Assembly (NCBI GenBank): GCA_035498555.1
Contig: DATKAB010000053.1
Span: 1-62,607 of the forward strand
Length of the DNA: 62,607 bases
From: Candidatus Sulfotelmatobacter sp.
GTDB lineage: Bacteria > Eisenbacteria > RBG-16-71-46
Reading direction: 5' to 3'
Below the pieces are notes generated by a model. It did no database searches and was not told the DNA's origin. It saw nothing but the letters and a program-made list of their open reading frames with translations. This document shows positions 27,335 to 35,844 of the stretch, piece after piece; positions within the stretch are counted from its first letter, which is position 1, and every line of letters starts with the position of its first letter. Both the position numbers and the translations under genes were made by a program.

Positions 27335-29560
27335 GTGGATCTCGCCAGCCCCCGCACGAACTCGTTCTCCAACGCTCTCGCCGCCTCGCTCAACGAGGCG
27401 CAGCGCGCCGCCGTGCTCCACGAGGGTGGTCCCCTGCTGGTGGTGGCGGGAGCCGGAAGCGGCAAGACCCGCGTTCTGACCGCGCGCATCGCGCGGCTGC
27501 TCGACCACGGGATCGCACCGGGCGCGATCCTCGCCTTCACCTTTACCAATCGCGCCGCCCGGGAAATGCGCGAGCGGTTGCGGGCCATGGCCGGCGACGC
27601 CGCCCAGTCACTCTGGGTCGGCACCTTTCACGCCACCGCGGTGCGCATCCTGCGCCGCGAAGCGGCCCGGCTCGGCCTGCCCTCGAGCTTCGCGATCTAC
27701 GATCGCGAGGATCAGGAGAGCGTGCTGAAGCAGGTGATCGCGCGTCTCCAGCTCCCCGAGGACGCCTATCGCCTGCCGGTGGTGCGCGAGCGGATCTCCT
27801 CCGCCAAGAACGCGCTGATCGACCCCGATGCCATGGAGCGCTCGGCCGACTCGCCATTCGAACGGCGGATCGCCGAATGTTATCGCGCCTATCAGGAAGC
27901 GCTGCGCTCGCACGGGGCGCTCGATTTCGACGACCTGATCGCCGAGACCGTCCAGCTGATGCGTGATCATCGCGAGGTAGGCGAGGCGTGGGCGCGCCGC
28001 TTCCGTCACGTGCTGGTGGACGAATACCAGGACACCAATCACGCCCAGTTCCTGCTCGTGCACGCCCTGTCCGCCGCGCACCGCAATCTGTTCGTGGTGG
28101 GCGACGACGATCAGTCGATCTACGGCTGGCGGGGCGCCGATCTCTCCAACGTGCTCGACTTCGAAACCGCGTTTCCCGGGGCGTCGGTGATCCGGCTCGA
28201 GCAGAACTATCGCTCCACGTCGAGGATTCTCGCCGCCGCCAACGCGGTGATCGCGTGCAATCGCCACCGCAAGGGGAAGACTCTGTGGTGCGAAGGGCCG
28301 GAGGGCGACCCGATCCGCTTCGCGCTCGCCTCCGACGAGGCCGAGGAAGCGCGGCGCGTGCGGCGCTGGATCGAGTCGTGCCGCTCGCGCGGCCGGCGGC
28401 TGTCCGACTGCGCGGTGCTCTATCGAACGCACGCGCAATCGCGCGCGCTGGAAATCGAGCTGCGTCAGAGCGGGATCGGCTATCAGATCGTGGGCGGCAT
28501 CTCGTTCTTCCAGCGCCGCGAGGTGAAGGACCTGCTCGCCTATCTGCGGCTCGCCGTCAATCCGGTGGATCTGGTGTCGTTCTGGCGGGTGTGGAATCTG
28601 CCGCGTCGCGGTCTGGGACCAGGGGTGCGCGCTCAGGTCGAGGCGGCGCTCGAAGCCGGCGCCGCGACGCCGCCCGAGGCGCTGGCGCGCGTCGCGGCCG
28701 AGGGTCGTCTGCCGCGTCCGGCGCGCGCCGGCGCCGAGGCCTTCCTCGCGCTGCTCGAAGAGATCCGCACGCGCCGCGCCGAGAGCGCGGAGACGCTGCT
28801 GCGGCTGGTGCTCGAGCGCACCCGCTACCTCGACACGCTCGACGACGAAGAGGCTCGCGAACGCGAAGAGCGCCGGGGCGTGATCGAAGAGCTGGTGGCG
28901 GCCGGATCGTACACGCCCGATCTGGATTCCTTCCTGGCCGAAGCCGCACTGGTGACCGACGCCGATCGGCTCGAGGAGGGCGCGGATCGCGCGTTGCTGC
29001 TCACCATGCACAACGCCAAGGGCCTCGAGTTCCCGGCGGTGCTGGTGGCGGGCCTCGAAGAGGGCTTGCTGCCGCACGCGGCTTCGCTCGACGACGAATC
29101 GCGGCTCGAGGAGGAGCGCCGCCTGTTCTACGTGGCGCTGACCCGCGCGCGCGAAGAGGTGATGCTGACCGCGGCCGCCTACCGCCGCCGGTGGGATGGT
29201 CCCGGCGGAAGCCAGATCTCGCGCTTCGTCGACGAGATCCCGGCTGAGCTGCTCGAGCGCGAGGAAGAGCGCCCGGCTTTCGGATGGCGCATCGACTCCG
29301 GGGATACCGGAGACTGGCGTGGCGGGCGCCGCCGCGCACACGGCTTGCGCAGCGGCGGGGCGGAGGACGGCGCGGCGTTCGCCTCGACTCGACATCGCGC
29401 GGTGGGGCGCACCGTACACCACGATCAGTTCGGGCGTGGCGTGGTGATGGCGGCCGACGGCGAGGGCGAATCCGCGCGCTTCACGGTTCGATTCGGCACC
29501 CAGATCAAGCGGGTGCTGGGGCGATTCCTGAGTGGAGGGGACGATGGCGATCCGGCGTGA
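27335..29560 (+). CDS. pcrA: UvrD/PcrA/Rep-type superfamily 1A DNA helicase
   Basis: ATP-dependent 3'-5' helicase of repair and replication. The 741 residues contain Walker A VVAGAGSGKT, FTNRAAREM, DEYQDTN (Walker B), GDDDQSIYGWRGAD, QNYRS, the motif around LLTMHNAKGLEFPAV and VALTRAREEV, and a C-terminal Tudor-like tail (FGRGVV near 700), characteristic of PcrA/UvrD rather than Rep. GTG 27335 lies ten bases from the -10 box; TTG 27323 sits inside the -10 and is rejected. The 3' end overlaps gatC by 17 bases. Confidence 0.93.
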   Translation: MDLASPRTNSFSNALAASLNEAQRAAVLHEGGPLLVVAGAGSGKTRVLTARIARLLDHGIAPGAILAFTFTNRAAREMRERLRAMAGDAAQSLWVGTFHATAVRILRREAARLGLPSSFAIYDREDQESVLKQVIARLQLPEDAYRLPVVRERISSAKNALIDPDAMERSADSPFERRIAECYRAYQEALRSHGALDFDDLIAETVQLMRDHREVGEAWARRFRHVLVDEYQDTNHAQFLLVHALSAAHRNLFVVGDDDQSIYGWRGADLSNVLDFETAFPGASVIRLEQNYRSTSRILAAANAVIACNRHRKGKTLWCEGPEGDPIRFALASDEAEEARRVRRWIESCRSRGRRLSDCAVLYRTHAQSRALEIELRQSGIGYQIVGGISFFQRREVKDLLAYLRLAVNPVDLVSFWRVWNLPRRGLGPGVRAQVEAALEAGAATPPEALARVAAEGRLPRPARAGAEAFLALLEEIRTRRAESAETLLRLVLERTRYLDTLDDEEAREREERRGVIEELVAAGSYTPDLDSFLAEAALVTDADRLEEGADRALLLTMHNAKGLEFPAVLVAGLEEGLLPHAASLDDESRLEEERRLFYVALTRAREEVMLTAAAYRRRWDGPGGSQISRFVDEIPAELLEREEERPAFGWRIDSGDTGDWRGGRRRAHGLRSGGAEDGAAFASTRHRAVGRTVHHDQFGRGVVMAADGEGESARFTVRFGTQIKRVLGRFLSGGDDGDPA

Positions 29561-29843
29561 CGAAGTGGAGCGCATCGCCGAACTGTCGCGGCTGCGGCTG
29601 TCTCCCGAGCAACTCGACACCATGGCCGGACAGCTCTCGAGCGTGCTCGAGTTCGTGGCCGCGCTCAATCGGCTCGATCTTTCCGCGAGCGAGCCGGGCA
29701 CCTTCGCCTCGTCCGAAGGAGCGCTGCGTTCCGATGTGGTGAACGGCCGCCGCCTCGGTGCCGAGGTCGCCACGCGCGAAGCCCCCGAGTCCGAGGACGG
29801 ATTCTTCCTGGTGCCACCGATCGTGGAGAACCTCAATCCATGA
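29544..29843 (+). CDS. gatC: Asp/Glu-tRNA(Asn/Gln) amidotransferase subunit C
   Basis: Small linker subunit of GatCAB, which amidates Glu-tRNA(Gln) and/or Asp-tRNA(Asn). The 99 residues match the family: RRDEVERIAELSRLRLSPEQ at the start and the C-terminal segment ending FFLVPPIVENLNP. ATG 29544 has GGAGG (29534-29538) five bases upstream. A longer in-frame start at 29532 lacks such a site. It is followed by gatA with a four-base overlap. Confidence 0.93.
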   Translation: MAIRRDEVERIAELSRLRLSPEQLDTMAGQLSSVLEFVAALNRLDLSASEPGTFASSEGALRSDVVNGRRLGAEVATREAPESEDGFFLVPPIVENLNP

Positions 29844-31315
29844 CCGCCTCCGAGCTCTGGCGGCATTCGGCGCGTGCGCTGACCGGGCGTGTGCGCTCCG
29901 GTTCGACCGGCGTCAACGATGCGGTGGAGTCAGGATGGGAGGGGCCGGCTGCGAGCTGGGAAGCCGAGGTCCACGCCATCGTCCACGCCGATCGCGCGGC
30001 GCGCGAGAAGGCGTGCGCGGGCTCGCGCTCGGGCGCGCTTGCCGGTGTGCCGGTGGTCGTCAAGGACAACCTCTGTACCACCGAATATCCGACCACCTGC
30101 GCCTCGCGGATTCTCGGCCGCTGGACCTCGCCCTATGACGCGACCGTGGTCGCGCGGCTCCGGGAGGCGGGAGCGATCGTCACCGGCAAGGGCAACATGG
30201 ACGAGTTCGCGATGGGCTCGTCCACCGAGTTCAGCGCTTTCGGTCCAACCCGCAATCCCTACGACCTGACGCGAGTGCCGGGGGGCTCGAGCGGCGGGCC
30301 GGCGGCCGCGGTCGCCTACGGGCTCGCGCCGCTCGGGCTCGGCTCGGACACCGGCGGCTCGGTGCGGCAGCCGGCCGCGTTCTGCGGCGTGTTCGGGCTC
30401 AAGCCGACCTATGGACGCCTGTCGCGTTACGGGCTGGTGGCATTCGGTTCCTCGCTCGACCAGGTCGGCGTGTTCGCGCGCCATGCCGGCGACGCGGCGC
30501 TGGCCTACGAGATCCTGGCCGGCCCCGATCCCTTCGACGCCACCACTCGCCCCGGCCCGGCCCCCGACGTGAGCGGCTGGGATCGCGGCGTTCGCGGGCT
30601 CCGCTTCGGCTGGCCCGCCAATCTGTGGAAGGAGGGAGTCGAGCGCGAGGTGATCGCCGGACTCGAAGACGCCGCCTCGTGGCTCGAACGCGCCGGGGCG
30701 GTGCGCGTCCCGTTCGACTTCCTCCCCGGCGAGTATGCGGTTGCCACCTATTACCTGGTGGCCACCGCCGAGGCCAGCTCGAATCTCGCGCGCTTCGACG
30801 GCGTGCGCTACGGCTTCCGCCACGCCGACACCCCCGAAGTGGCGGAGCTCTACAGGCGCACCCGCAGCGAAGGGTTCGGCCCCGAAGTCCAGCGCCGCAT
30901 CCTGCTCGGAACCTATGCGCTCTCCGCAGGCTACTACGACGCCTACTATCTCAAGGCCCAGCGGGCGCGCACGCGCATCCGCCAGGAATACGAGGACGCC
31001 TTCCGGCGCTGCGACTTCATGCTGCTGCCGGTGTCGCCCACCCTGCCGTTCCGTCTCGGCGAGAAGACCGACGATCCGCTGGCCATGTACCTCAGCGACA
31101 TCTTCACCATCGGCGCCAATCTCGCCGGCATCCCCGGGCTCACCTGCCCGGTGGGGCTGGCGGCCTCCGGGCTGCCGCGCGCCGTGCAGCTGCTCGGACC
31201 CTACGATTCCGAGCCGGTGCTGCTGCGAGCCGGTCGCGCGATCGAGGTGGGTGGCGAGGAGGCGCGGCTCGACCGCGAGCACGAGCAGGAGTTCGCATGG
31301 CCCGCGAAGCGGTAA
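29840..31315 (+). CDS. gatA: Glutamyl/aspartyl-tRNA amidotransferase subunit A (amidase)
   Basis: Releases ammonia from glutamine for GatB. The 491 residues have the amidase-signature catalytic set: Lys in VVVKDNL, cis-Ser in VPGGSSGGPAAAVA, and the nucleophile Ser in LGSDTGGSVRQPA. The length is normal. ATG 29840 overlaps gatC by four bases and the 3' end overlaps gatB by 19. Presence of GatCAB implies indirect Gln- and/or Asn-tRNA synthesis in this organism. Confidence 0.95.
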   Translation: MTASELWRHSARALTGRVRSGSTGVNDAVESGWEGPAASWEAEVHAIVHADRAAREKACAGSRSGALAGVPVVVKDNLCTTEYPTTCASRILGRWTSPYDATVVARLREAGAIVTGKGNMDEFAMGSSTEFSAFGPTRNPYDLTRVPGGSSGGPAAAVAYGLAPLGLGSDTGGSVRQPAAFCGVFGLKPTYGRLSRYGLVAFGSSLDQVGVFARHAGDAALAYEILAGPDPFDATTRPGPAPDVSGWDRGVRGLRFGWPANLWKEGVEREVIAGLEDAASWLERAGAVRVPFDFLPGEYAVATYYLVATAEASSNLARFDGVRYGFRHADTPEVAELYRRTRSEGFGPEVQRRILLGTYALSAGYYDAYYLKAQRARTRIRQEYEDAFRRCDFMLLPVSPTLPFRLGEKTDDPLAMYLSDIFTIGANLAGIPGLTCPVGLAASGLPRAVQLLGPYDSEPVLLRAGRAIEVGGEEARLDREHEQEFAWPAKR

Positions 31316-32754
31316 TCGGGCTCGAGTGTCATATCCAGCTCCGCACCGCGAGCAAGATGTTCTGCGATTGCCCGGCCGAGTTCGGCGCGCCCCCCAATGC
31401 CAACACCTGCCCGGTGTGTCTCGGCCTGCCGGGGGCGCTGCCGCGCGCGAACCGCGAGGCGATCGACGCCGCCATGCGGCTCGGCCTGGCGCTCGACTGC
31501 GAGATCCGCGAGCGCAGCGTGTTCGCGCGCAAGCATTACTTCTATCCCGACATGCCGAAGAACTATCAGATCACCCAGTACGACCGGCCGCTGTGCGAGG
31601 GAGGAGCGCTCTCGGTCCAGACCGCCGATGCCGAGCGCGAGTTCGCCCTCACCCGCGTTCACATCGAGGAAGACACCGGCAAGTCGTTCCATCCCGAGCG
31701 GCACGGCGACCGGCGCATTTCGAGGGTGGACTTCAACCGCGCCGGGGTGCCGCTGCTCGAGCTCGTGACTCAGCCGGTGTTTCGCACGCCCGAGGAGTGC
31801 GGTGCGTTCCTCGGGGGACTGCGGCGCCTGGTGCGCTGGCTGGGCATCTCGGACGGCGACATGGAAAAGGGACACTTGCGCTGCGACGCCAACGTCAGCC
31901 TGCGCGAGGTCGGGGACGCGAAATTCGGCACCAAGACCGAGCTCAAGAACCTGAATTCGATCAAGGGTGTCGAGAAGGGCATTGCCGCCGAGATGGCGCG
32001 GCAGTCCCGCGCGCTCGACGCCGGCCAAAGAATCGAACAGGCGACGCTGCTCTACGACGCCGACCACGACAGGCTGGCGGTGATGCGCTCCAAGGAACAC
32101 GCGCACGACTACCGCTACTTCCCCGATCCCGATCTACCCGAGCTGGTGGTGGGGCGCGCCTGGGTGGACGCGGCGCGCGCCTCGCTGCCCGAGCTGCCGT
32201 GGGCGCGTGAGCGGCGCTTCGTCGAGGCCTTCCGCCTGCCGGCCTACGACGCCGCGGTGCTTTGCGAGGGGAAGGAACTTTCCGACTATTTCGAAGCGCT
32301 GGCCGCGGCCGCGCCCCCCAAGCTCGCCAGCAACTGGGTGATGACCGAAATGCTGCGGGTCATGAAGGCCCGGGGCGTGACGCTCGGCGAGTGGGCCGTG
32401 AAAGTGCCGGTGGCCCGCTTCGCCGATCTGCTCAAGCGACTCGAGGCCGGCCAGCTGACCGGCCCAAACGCCAAACAGGTGTTCGAGGAGATGGCCGAGA
32501 CCGGCGACGATCCGGGGGCCATCGTCGCGCGCCGCGGTTTCCGGGTGCAGGCGTCGGCCGACGAGTTGCTGCCGGTGGTTCGCGAGGTCCTCGAGGCGCA
32601 TCCCGGCCCGGTGGCCCAGGTGCTGGCCGGCAAGACCGCGACCATCGGATTCCTCGTCGGCCAGGTGATGAAGCGCACCGGGGGGCAGGCCGCGCCGCAG
32701 GTGGTGCAGGAGCTGCTGCGCGAAGAGCTGGCGCGGCTGGCGTCGAAGCTCTGA
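31297..32754 (+). CDS. gatB: Glutamyl/aspartyl-tRNA amidotransferase subunit B
   Basis: Kinase/transamidase subunit that activates the tRNA-bound carboxylate and transfers ammonia. The 485 residues open with VIGLECHIQLRTASKMFC, include the zinc-type Cys cluster CDCP...CPVCLG, FYPDMPKNYQITQYD, HIEEDTGK, and the C-terminal YqeY-like helical tail. ATG 31297 follows CAGGAG and overlaps gatA by 19 bases. The usual HVQL near the N terminus reads HIQL. A GC hairpin follows. Confidence 0.95.
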   Translation: MAREAVIGLECHIQLRTASKMFCDCPAEFGAPPNANTCPVCLGLPGALPRANREAIDAAMRLGLALDCEIRERSVFARKHYFYPDMPKNYQITQYDRPLCEGGALSVQTADAEREFALTRVHIEEDTGKSFHPERHGDRRISRVDFNRAGVPLLELVTQPVFRTPEECGAFLGGLRRLVRWLGISDGDMEKGHLRCDANVSLREVGDAKFGTKTELKNLNSIKGVEKGIAAEMARQSRALDAGQRIEQATLLYDADHDRLAVMRSKEHAHDYRYFPDPDLPELVVGRAWVDAARASLPELPWARERRFVEAFRLPAYDAAVLCEGKELSDYFEALAAAAPPKLASNWVMTEMLRVMKARGVTLGEWAVKVPVARFADLLKRLEAGQLTGPNAKQVFEEMAETGDDPGAIVARRGFRVQASADELLPVVREVLEAHPGPVAQVLAGKTATIGFLVGQVMKRTGGQAAPQVVQELLREELARLASKL

Positions 32755-32758
32755 CGGT

Positions 32759-32781
32759 GGCGCGCGGGCTTGCCGCGCGCC
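32759..32781. terminator. GC-rich hairpin between gatB and purD
   Basis: GGCGCGCGG-GCTTG-CCGCGCGCC, a perfect 9-bp stem with a 5-base loop, begins four bases after the gatB stop. It overlaps the purD -35 (32770-32775), so termination and initiation signals share bases; an operator role is also possible. Confidence 0.4.
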
Positions 32782-32799
32782 GAGCGCCATCGCTACAGT
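32770..32799 (+). promoter_or_regulatory. Promoter of purD
   Basis: TTGCCG (32770-32775), 18 bp, TACAGT (32794-32799). ATG 32807 begins after only seven further bases, with no Shine-Dalgarno, which predicts a leaderless transcript. Confidence 0.55.
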
Positions 32800-32806
32800 C
32801 CCGGGC

Positions 32807-34108
32807 ATGAGTGTCCGGCGGATTCTCGTCATCGGCTCGGGAGGTCGCGAGCACGCGCTGGCCTGGCGGTTGAGCCGCGATCCCGAGCGGCCCCAGGTGC
32901 GCGTGGCGCCCGGCAATCCCGGCATCGCCGCTCGCTTTGACTGCCTTCCGATCGATGGGGCGAATCCCGAGGCGGTACTTGCGGCGGCGCGCGCGTACGC
33001 GATCGAGCTGATCGTGGTAGGTCCCGAGGTGCCGCTCGCCGCCGGCCTTGCCGACGTGCTCGAGTCGGCCGGCATCCCGACCTTCGGCCCCTCCGGCGAG
33101 GCGGCGCGGCTCGAGAGCAGCAAGTGGTTCGCCAAGCAGGTGATGAGCGAGGCGCGCGTGCCGACCGCCCGCGCCGAGGCGTTCGACGACGTGCACGCCG
33201 CGCGTGAGGCGCTCCCGCGCTTCGGCCCGCCGTGGGTGATCAAGGCCGACGGGCTCGCCGCGGGCAAGGGCGTGCGGGTGACGGGAGACCGACGCGAGGC
33301 CGAGGACTTCCTCGCCGACTGCTTCACCCGCCGGCGCTTCGGCGCGGGCGGGAGTCGCGTGGTGCTGGAAGAGTTCCTGGCCGGCGAGGAGGCTTCGGTG
33401 ATGGCGGTGTGCGACGGGAATCGCGCGCTGCTGCTCCCCGCGGCTCGCGACTACAAGCGCGCTTTCGATTCGAATCGCGGCCCCAACACTGGCGGCATGG
33501 GCGCGCTGGCGCCGCACCCCGGCGTGGGGCCGGCGCTGGAATCCGAGATCGAGCGGCGGATCGTCTCGCCATTGCTGGGCCGGATGCGGGAGCGCGGAAC
33601 TCCGTTCCGCGGTCTGCTCTATTGCGGACTCATGCTGACCGGAACCGGGCCGCGCGTGATCGAGTTCAACGTGCGCTTCGGCGATCCCGAGGCGCAGGTG
33701 GTGTTGCCGCTGCTCGAGGGGTCGCTGAGCGAGCTGCTGCTCGGCGCGAGCCGGGGCGCTCTCGACGCCGGAGCGGTTTCGCGGGCGCCCGGCGCCGCAG
33801 TCGCGATCGCGCTCACCGACGCGGGCTACCCGGATTCCACCGCGGGCGCCGGCACGATCGTCGGGCTGGAAGCGCTCGAGTCCGATCGGAACGTCGAGAT
33901 CTTTCACGCCGCCACCGCTCCCTCGCCGGGAGGCTGGCGCGTCACCGGGGGTCGCGCCGCCTACGTGATCGGGCGTGGCGCCGATCTCTCGGAAGCGAGG
34001 GCGGCCGCCTATCGCGCGGTGGATCGGCTGTCCGGAACCGGCTGGCGCGCGCGGCGTGACATCGCCGCCGACGTCGGCGCATCGAACGCCACCACACGGG
34101 GAGCTTGA
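32807..34108 (+). CDS. purD: Phosphoribosylamine-glycine ligase
   Basis: Second step of purine synthesis: joins glycine to phosphoribosylamine with ATP. The 433-residue ATP-grasp protein shows the N-terminal RILVIGSGGREHALAW, the glycine-rich IKADGLAAGKGVRVTG and the family block near FNVRFGDPEAQVVLPLL. It starts at ATG 32807 close behind the -10. One base separates its stop from purE, whose Shine-Dalgarno lies within the purD 3' end. Confidence 0.95.
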   Translation: MSVRRILVIGSGGREHALAWRLSRDPERPQVRVAPGNPGIAARFDCLPIDGANPEAVLAAARAYAIELIVVGPEVPLAAGLADVLESAGIPTFGPSGEAARLESSKWFAKQVMSEARVPTARAEAFDDVHAAREALPRFGPPWVIKADGLAAGKGVRVTGDRREAEDFLADCFTRRRFGAGGSRVVLEEFLAGEEASVMAVCDGNRALLLPAARDYKRAFDSNRGPNTGGMGALAPHPGVGPALESEIERRIVSPLLGRMRERGTPFRGLLYCGLMLTGTGPRVIEFNVRFGDPEAQVVLPLLEGSLSELLLGASRGALDAGAVSRAPGAAVAIALTDAGYPDSTAGAGTIVGLEALESDRNVEIFHAATAPSPGGWRVTGGRAAYVIGRGADLSEARAAAYRAVDRLSGTGWRARRDIAADVGASNATTRGA

Positions 34109-34109
34109 A

Positions 34110-34604
34110 ATGGCGAAGAGCGGGGAGGCCCGGGCGATCCGGGTCGGGATGGTGATGGGCAGCGAGTCCGATCGCGCGGTGATGGAAGAAGCCGGCCGCG
34201 TGCTGGACGAATTCGGCGTGGGATGGGAGCTGGTGGTGCGCTCGGCGCACCGAACGCCGGAAGCCGCCGCGGAGTGGGCGCGATCGGCGAAGTCGCGCGG
34301 AATCCAGGTGATCGTCGCCGCGGCCGGCGGCGCTGCGCATCTCGCCGGAGCGATGGCCGCGCATTCGCGACTGCCGGTGCTGGGCGTGCCGCTGGCCAGC
34401 TCGCCGCTCGGCGGATTCGACGCGCTGCTCTCGACCGTTCAGATGCCGCCGGGCGTGCCGGTGGGAACGCTCGGGGTGGGATCGTGGGGCGCGCGCAACG
34501 CCGCGCATCTCGCGCTGCGCATCCTGGCGCTGGGCGACGCGGCGCTCGCGCAGCGGCTCGAGGAGCACGCGCAGCAGGTCGCTGCGGCGGGAGGGAAGCG
34601 CTGA
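34110..34604 (+). CDS. purE: N5-carboxyaminoimidazole ribonucleotide mutase (class I PurE)
   Basis: Rearranges N5-CAIR to CAIR in purine synthesis. The 164 residues contain MGSESDRAVMEEA, the class I motif SAHRTP with the catalytic His, and AAGGAAHLAG. The second glycine loop is slightly changed from the usual AGGAAHLPG. ATG 34110 has GGGAG six bases upstream and follows purD by one base. The usual partner purK is not in the window. Confidence 0.93.
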   Translation: MAKSGEARAIRVGMVMGSESDRAVMEEAGRVLDEFGVGWELVVRSAHRTPEAAAEWARSAKSRGIQVIVAAAGGAAHLAGAMAAHSRLPVLGVPLASSPLGGFDALLSTVQMPPGVPVGTLGVGSWGARNAAHLALRILALGDAALAQRLEEHAQQVAAAGGKR

Positions 34605-34605
34605 C

Positions 34606-35253
34606 GTGGAAGTGCTGAAGGTGGATCCCGAGCATCCCGACGACTCGGCGCTGCGGGCGGCGGCGGAAGCGGTGCTGCGCGGCGGCGTGATTGCGTTTCC
34701 AACCGACACCCTCTACGGGCTCGGTTGCTCGCTGTTCGACGTCGCCGCGGTGGAGATGGTGGCGCGTCTCAAGCGACGCGACCCGTCGCTGGCGGTGATC
34801 TCGCTGATCCCCGATCCGCTCCAGGCCTACGGACTCGCCTCCGACGTGAACGAGGTCGCGGCGCGTCTGATCGAGCGCTGCTGGCCGGGGCCGCTGTCGC
34901 TGATCTTCCACGCCGGGCCGATCGTCCCGGTGCGGGTGCGCGGCGCCGGCAGCACCGTGGCGCTTCGCTGCCCGCGCGACACGCTGTGCCAGAAGCTGCT
35001 GGATCGCATCGGCGGTCCGGTGGTGTCGAGCAGCGCCAACCTGTCGGGACAGCCGCCCGCCGAGACCGCCGAAGAGGTGCTGCGCATCTTCGGCAACCAG
35101 CTCGACCTGGTGCTCGACGGCGGGCCGCGACGCGGCAATGTTCCCTCGACGCTGGTGGACGTGAGCGGGACGCGCCCGCGCCTGCTGCGCAAGGGGGCGC
35201 TCGACGTGACCGCGCTGCTCGGCGACTTCGAGGATGGCACGCGCGAAGGCTGA
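34606..35253 (+). CDS. tsaC: L-threonylcarbamoyladenylate synthase (TsaC/YrdC/Sua5 family)
   Basis: Makes threonylcarbamoyl-AMP for the essential t6A37 tRNA modification. The 215 residues have the YrdC motifs GGVIAFPTDTLYGLGCSL, LKRRDPS (KRxxxxP-type) and VVSSSANLSGQPPAET. There is no Sua5 C-terminal domain, so it is the short form. GTG 34606 follows GGAGG at 34590-34594 and lies one base after the purE stop. The next gene is a YwlE-like phosphatase, the same neighbourhood as ywlC-ywlE in Bacillus. Confidence 0.93.
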   Translation: MEVLKVDPEHPDDSALRAAAEAVLRGGVIAFPTDTLYGLGCSLFDVAAVEMVARLKRRDPSLAVISLIPDPLQAYGLASDVNEVAARLIERCWPGPLSLIFHAGPIVPVRVRGAGSTVALRCPRDTLCQKLLDRIGGPVVSSSANLSGQPPAETAEEVLRIFGNQLDLVLDGGPRRGNVPSTLVDVSGTRPRLLRKGALDVTALLGDFEDGTREG

Positions 35254-35273
35254 CGATTCCCGGACGACGGCGG

Positions 35274-35303
35274 TTGACGCTCGCTCGACCAGCGGCCTAT
35301 CCT
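35274..35303 (+). promoter_or_regulatory. Promoter of the phosphatase-ilvE-rpiB-glyA group
   Basis: TTGACG (35274-35279), 18 bp, TATCCT (35298-35303); ATG follows after nine bases with no Shine-Dalgarno, indicating leaderless initiation. Confidence 0.7.
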
Positions 35304-35312
35304 CGTTTCGAC

Positions 35313-35804
35313 ATGTCTCGCACCACACCCGGGCTTCGCGTGCTGTTCGTCTGCACGGGGAATACCTGTCGCAGCCCGCTGGCCGCGGCCGCGCTGGTGG
35401 CCGAGCTGGGCGAGGAGGCCGCGCGGGTGGTGGTGGAATCCGCCGGGACCGGAGCCTGGGAAGATCAGCCGGCGAGCCCGCTCTCGGTGGAGGTGGCGGC
35501 CGGCGACGGGATCAGCCTGCGCGAGCACCGTTCGCGCCGGCTCACCGCCCCCATGGTTCGAGAGGCCGACTGGATCGTGGTGATGGAGAGCGCGCATCTG
35601 GGCGCGGTTCGCGCGCTCGGCGCCGATCCTGCGCGCACCTTCGTGCTCAGCGAGTGGCCGGCCCCCGGCGAGCCGATGCTGACCATCGACGACCCGTTCG
35701 GTGGCTCGCGCGAAGCCTATGAAGAGTGCTGGCGCAGGATCCGCCATCACGTGAAGCGGCTGACTTCTCAGGTGCTGGACGTGCTGCGCACCCGGTCAGC
35801 CTGA
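35313..35804 (+). CDS. Low-molecular-weight phosphatase, protein-arginine-phosphatase (YwlE)-like
   Basis: A 163-residue LMW-PTP fold enzyme. The P-loop is VCTGNTCRSPL (C14 nucleophile, R20) and the general-acid loop is DDPFGGS. The residue after the loop Asn is Thr (T18), as in Bacillus YwlE, where that Thr selects phosphoarginine; tyrosine phosphatases generally have Ile there. DPFGGS is also YwlE-like. Its place beside tsaC mirrors ywlC-ywlE. I therefore favour protein-arginine phosphatase, though a tyrosine or wzb-like role remains possible; no McsB-type arginine kinase is in this window. Confidence 0.85.
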   Translation: MSRTTPGLRVLFVCTGNTCRSPLAAAALVAELGEEAARVVVESAGTGAWEDQPASPLSVEVAAGDGISLREHRSRRLTAPMVREADWIVVMESAHLGAVRALGADPARTFVLSEWPAPGEPMLTIDDPFGGSREAYEECWRRIRHHVKRLTSQVLDVLRTRSA

Positions 35805-35844
35805 GCGCAGTCCTGATTCCTGGCCGACGCCGGCCGGAGGTCCT

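Noticed and set aside
27608-29866. 752-codon minus-strand frame
   Set aside because: Antisense to pcrA and gatC; no recognisable product.
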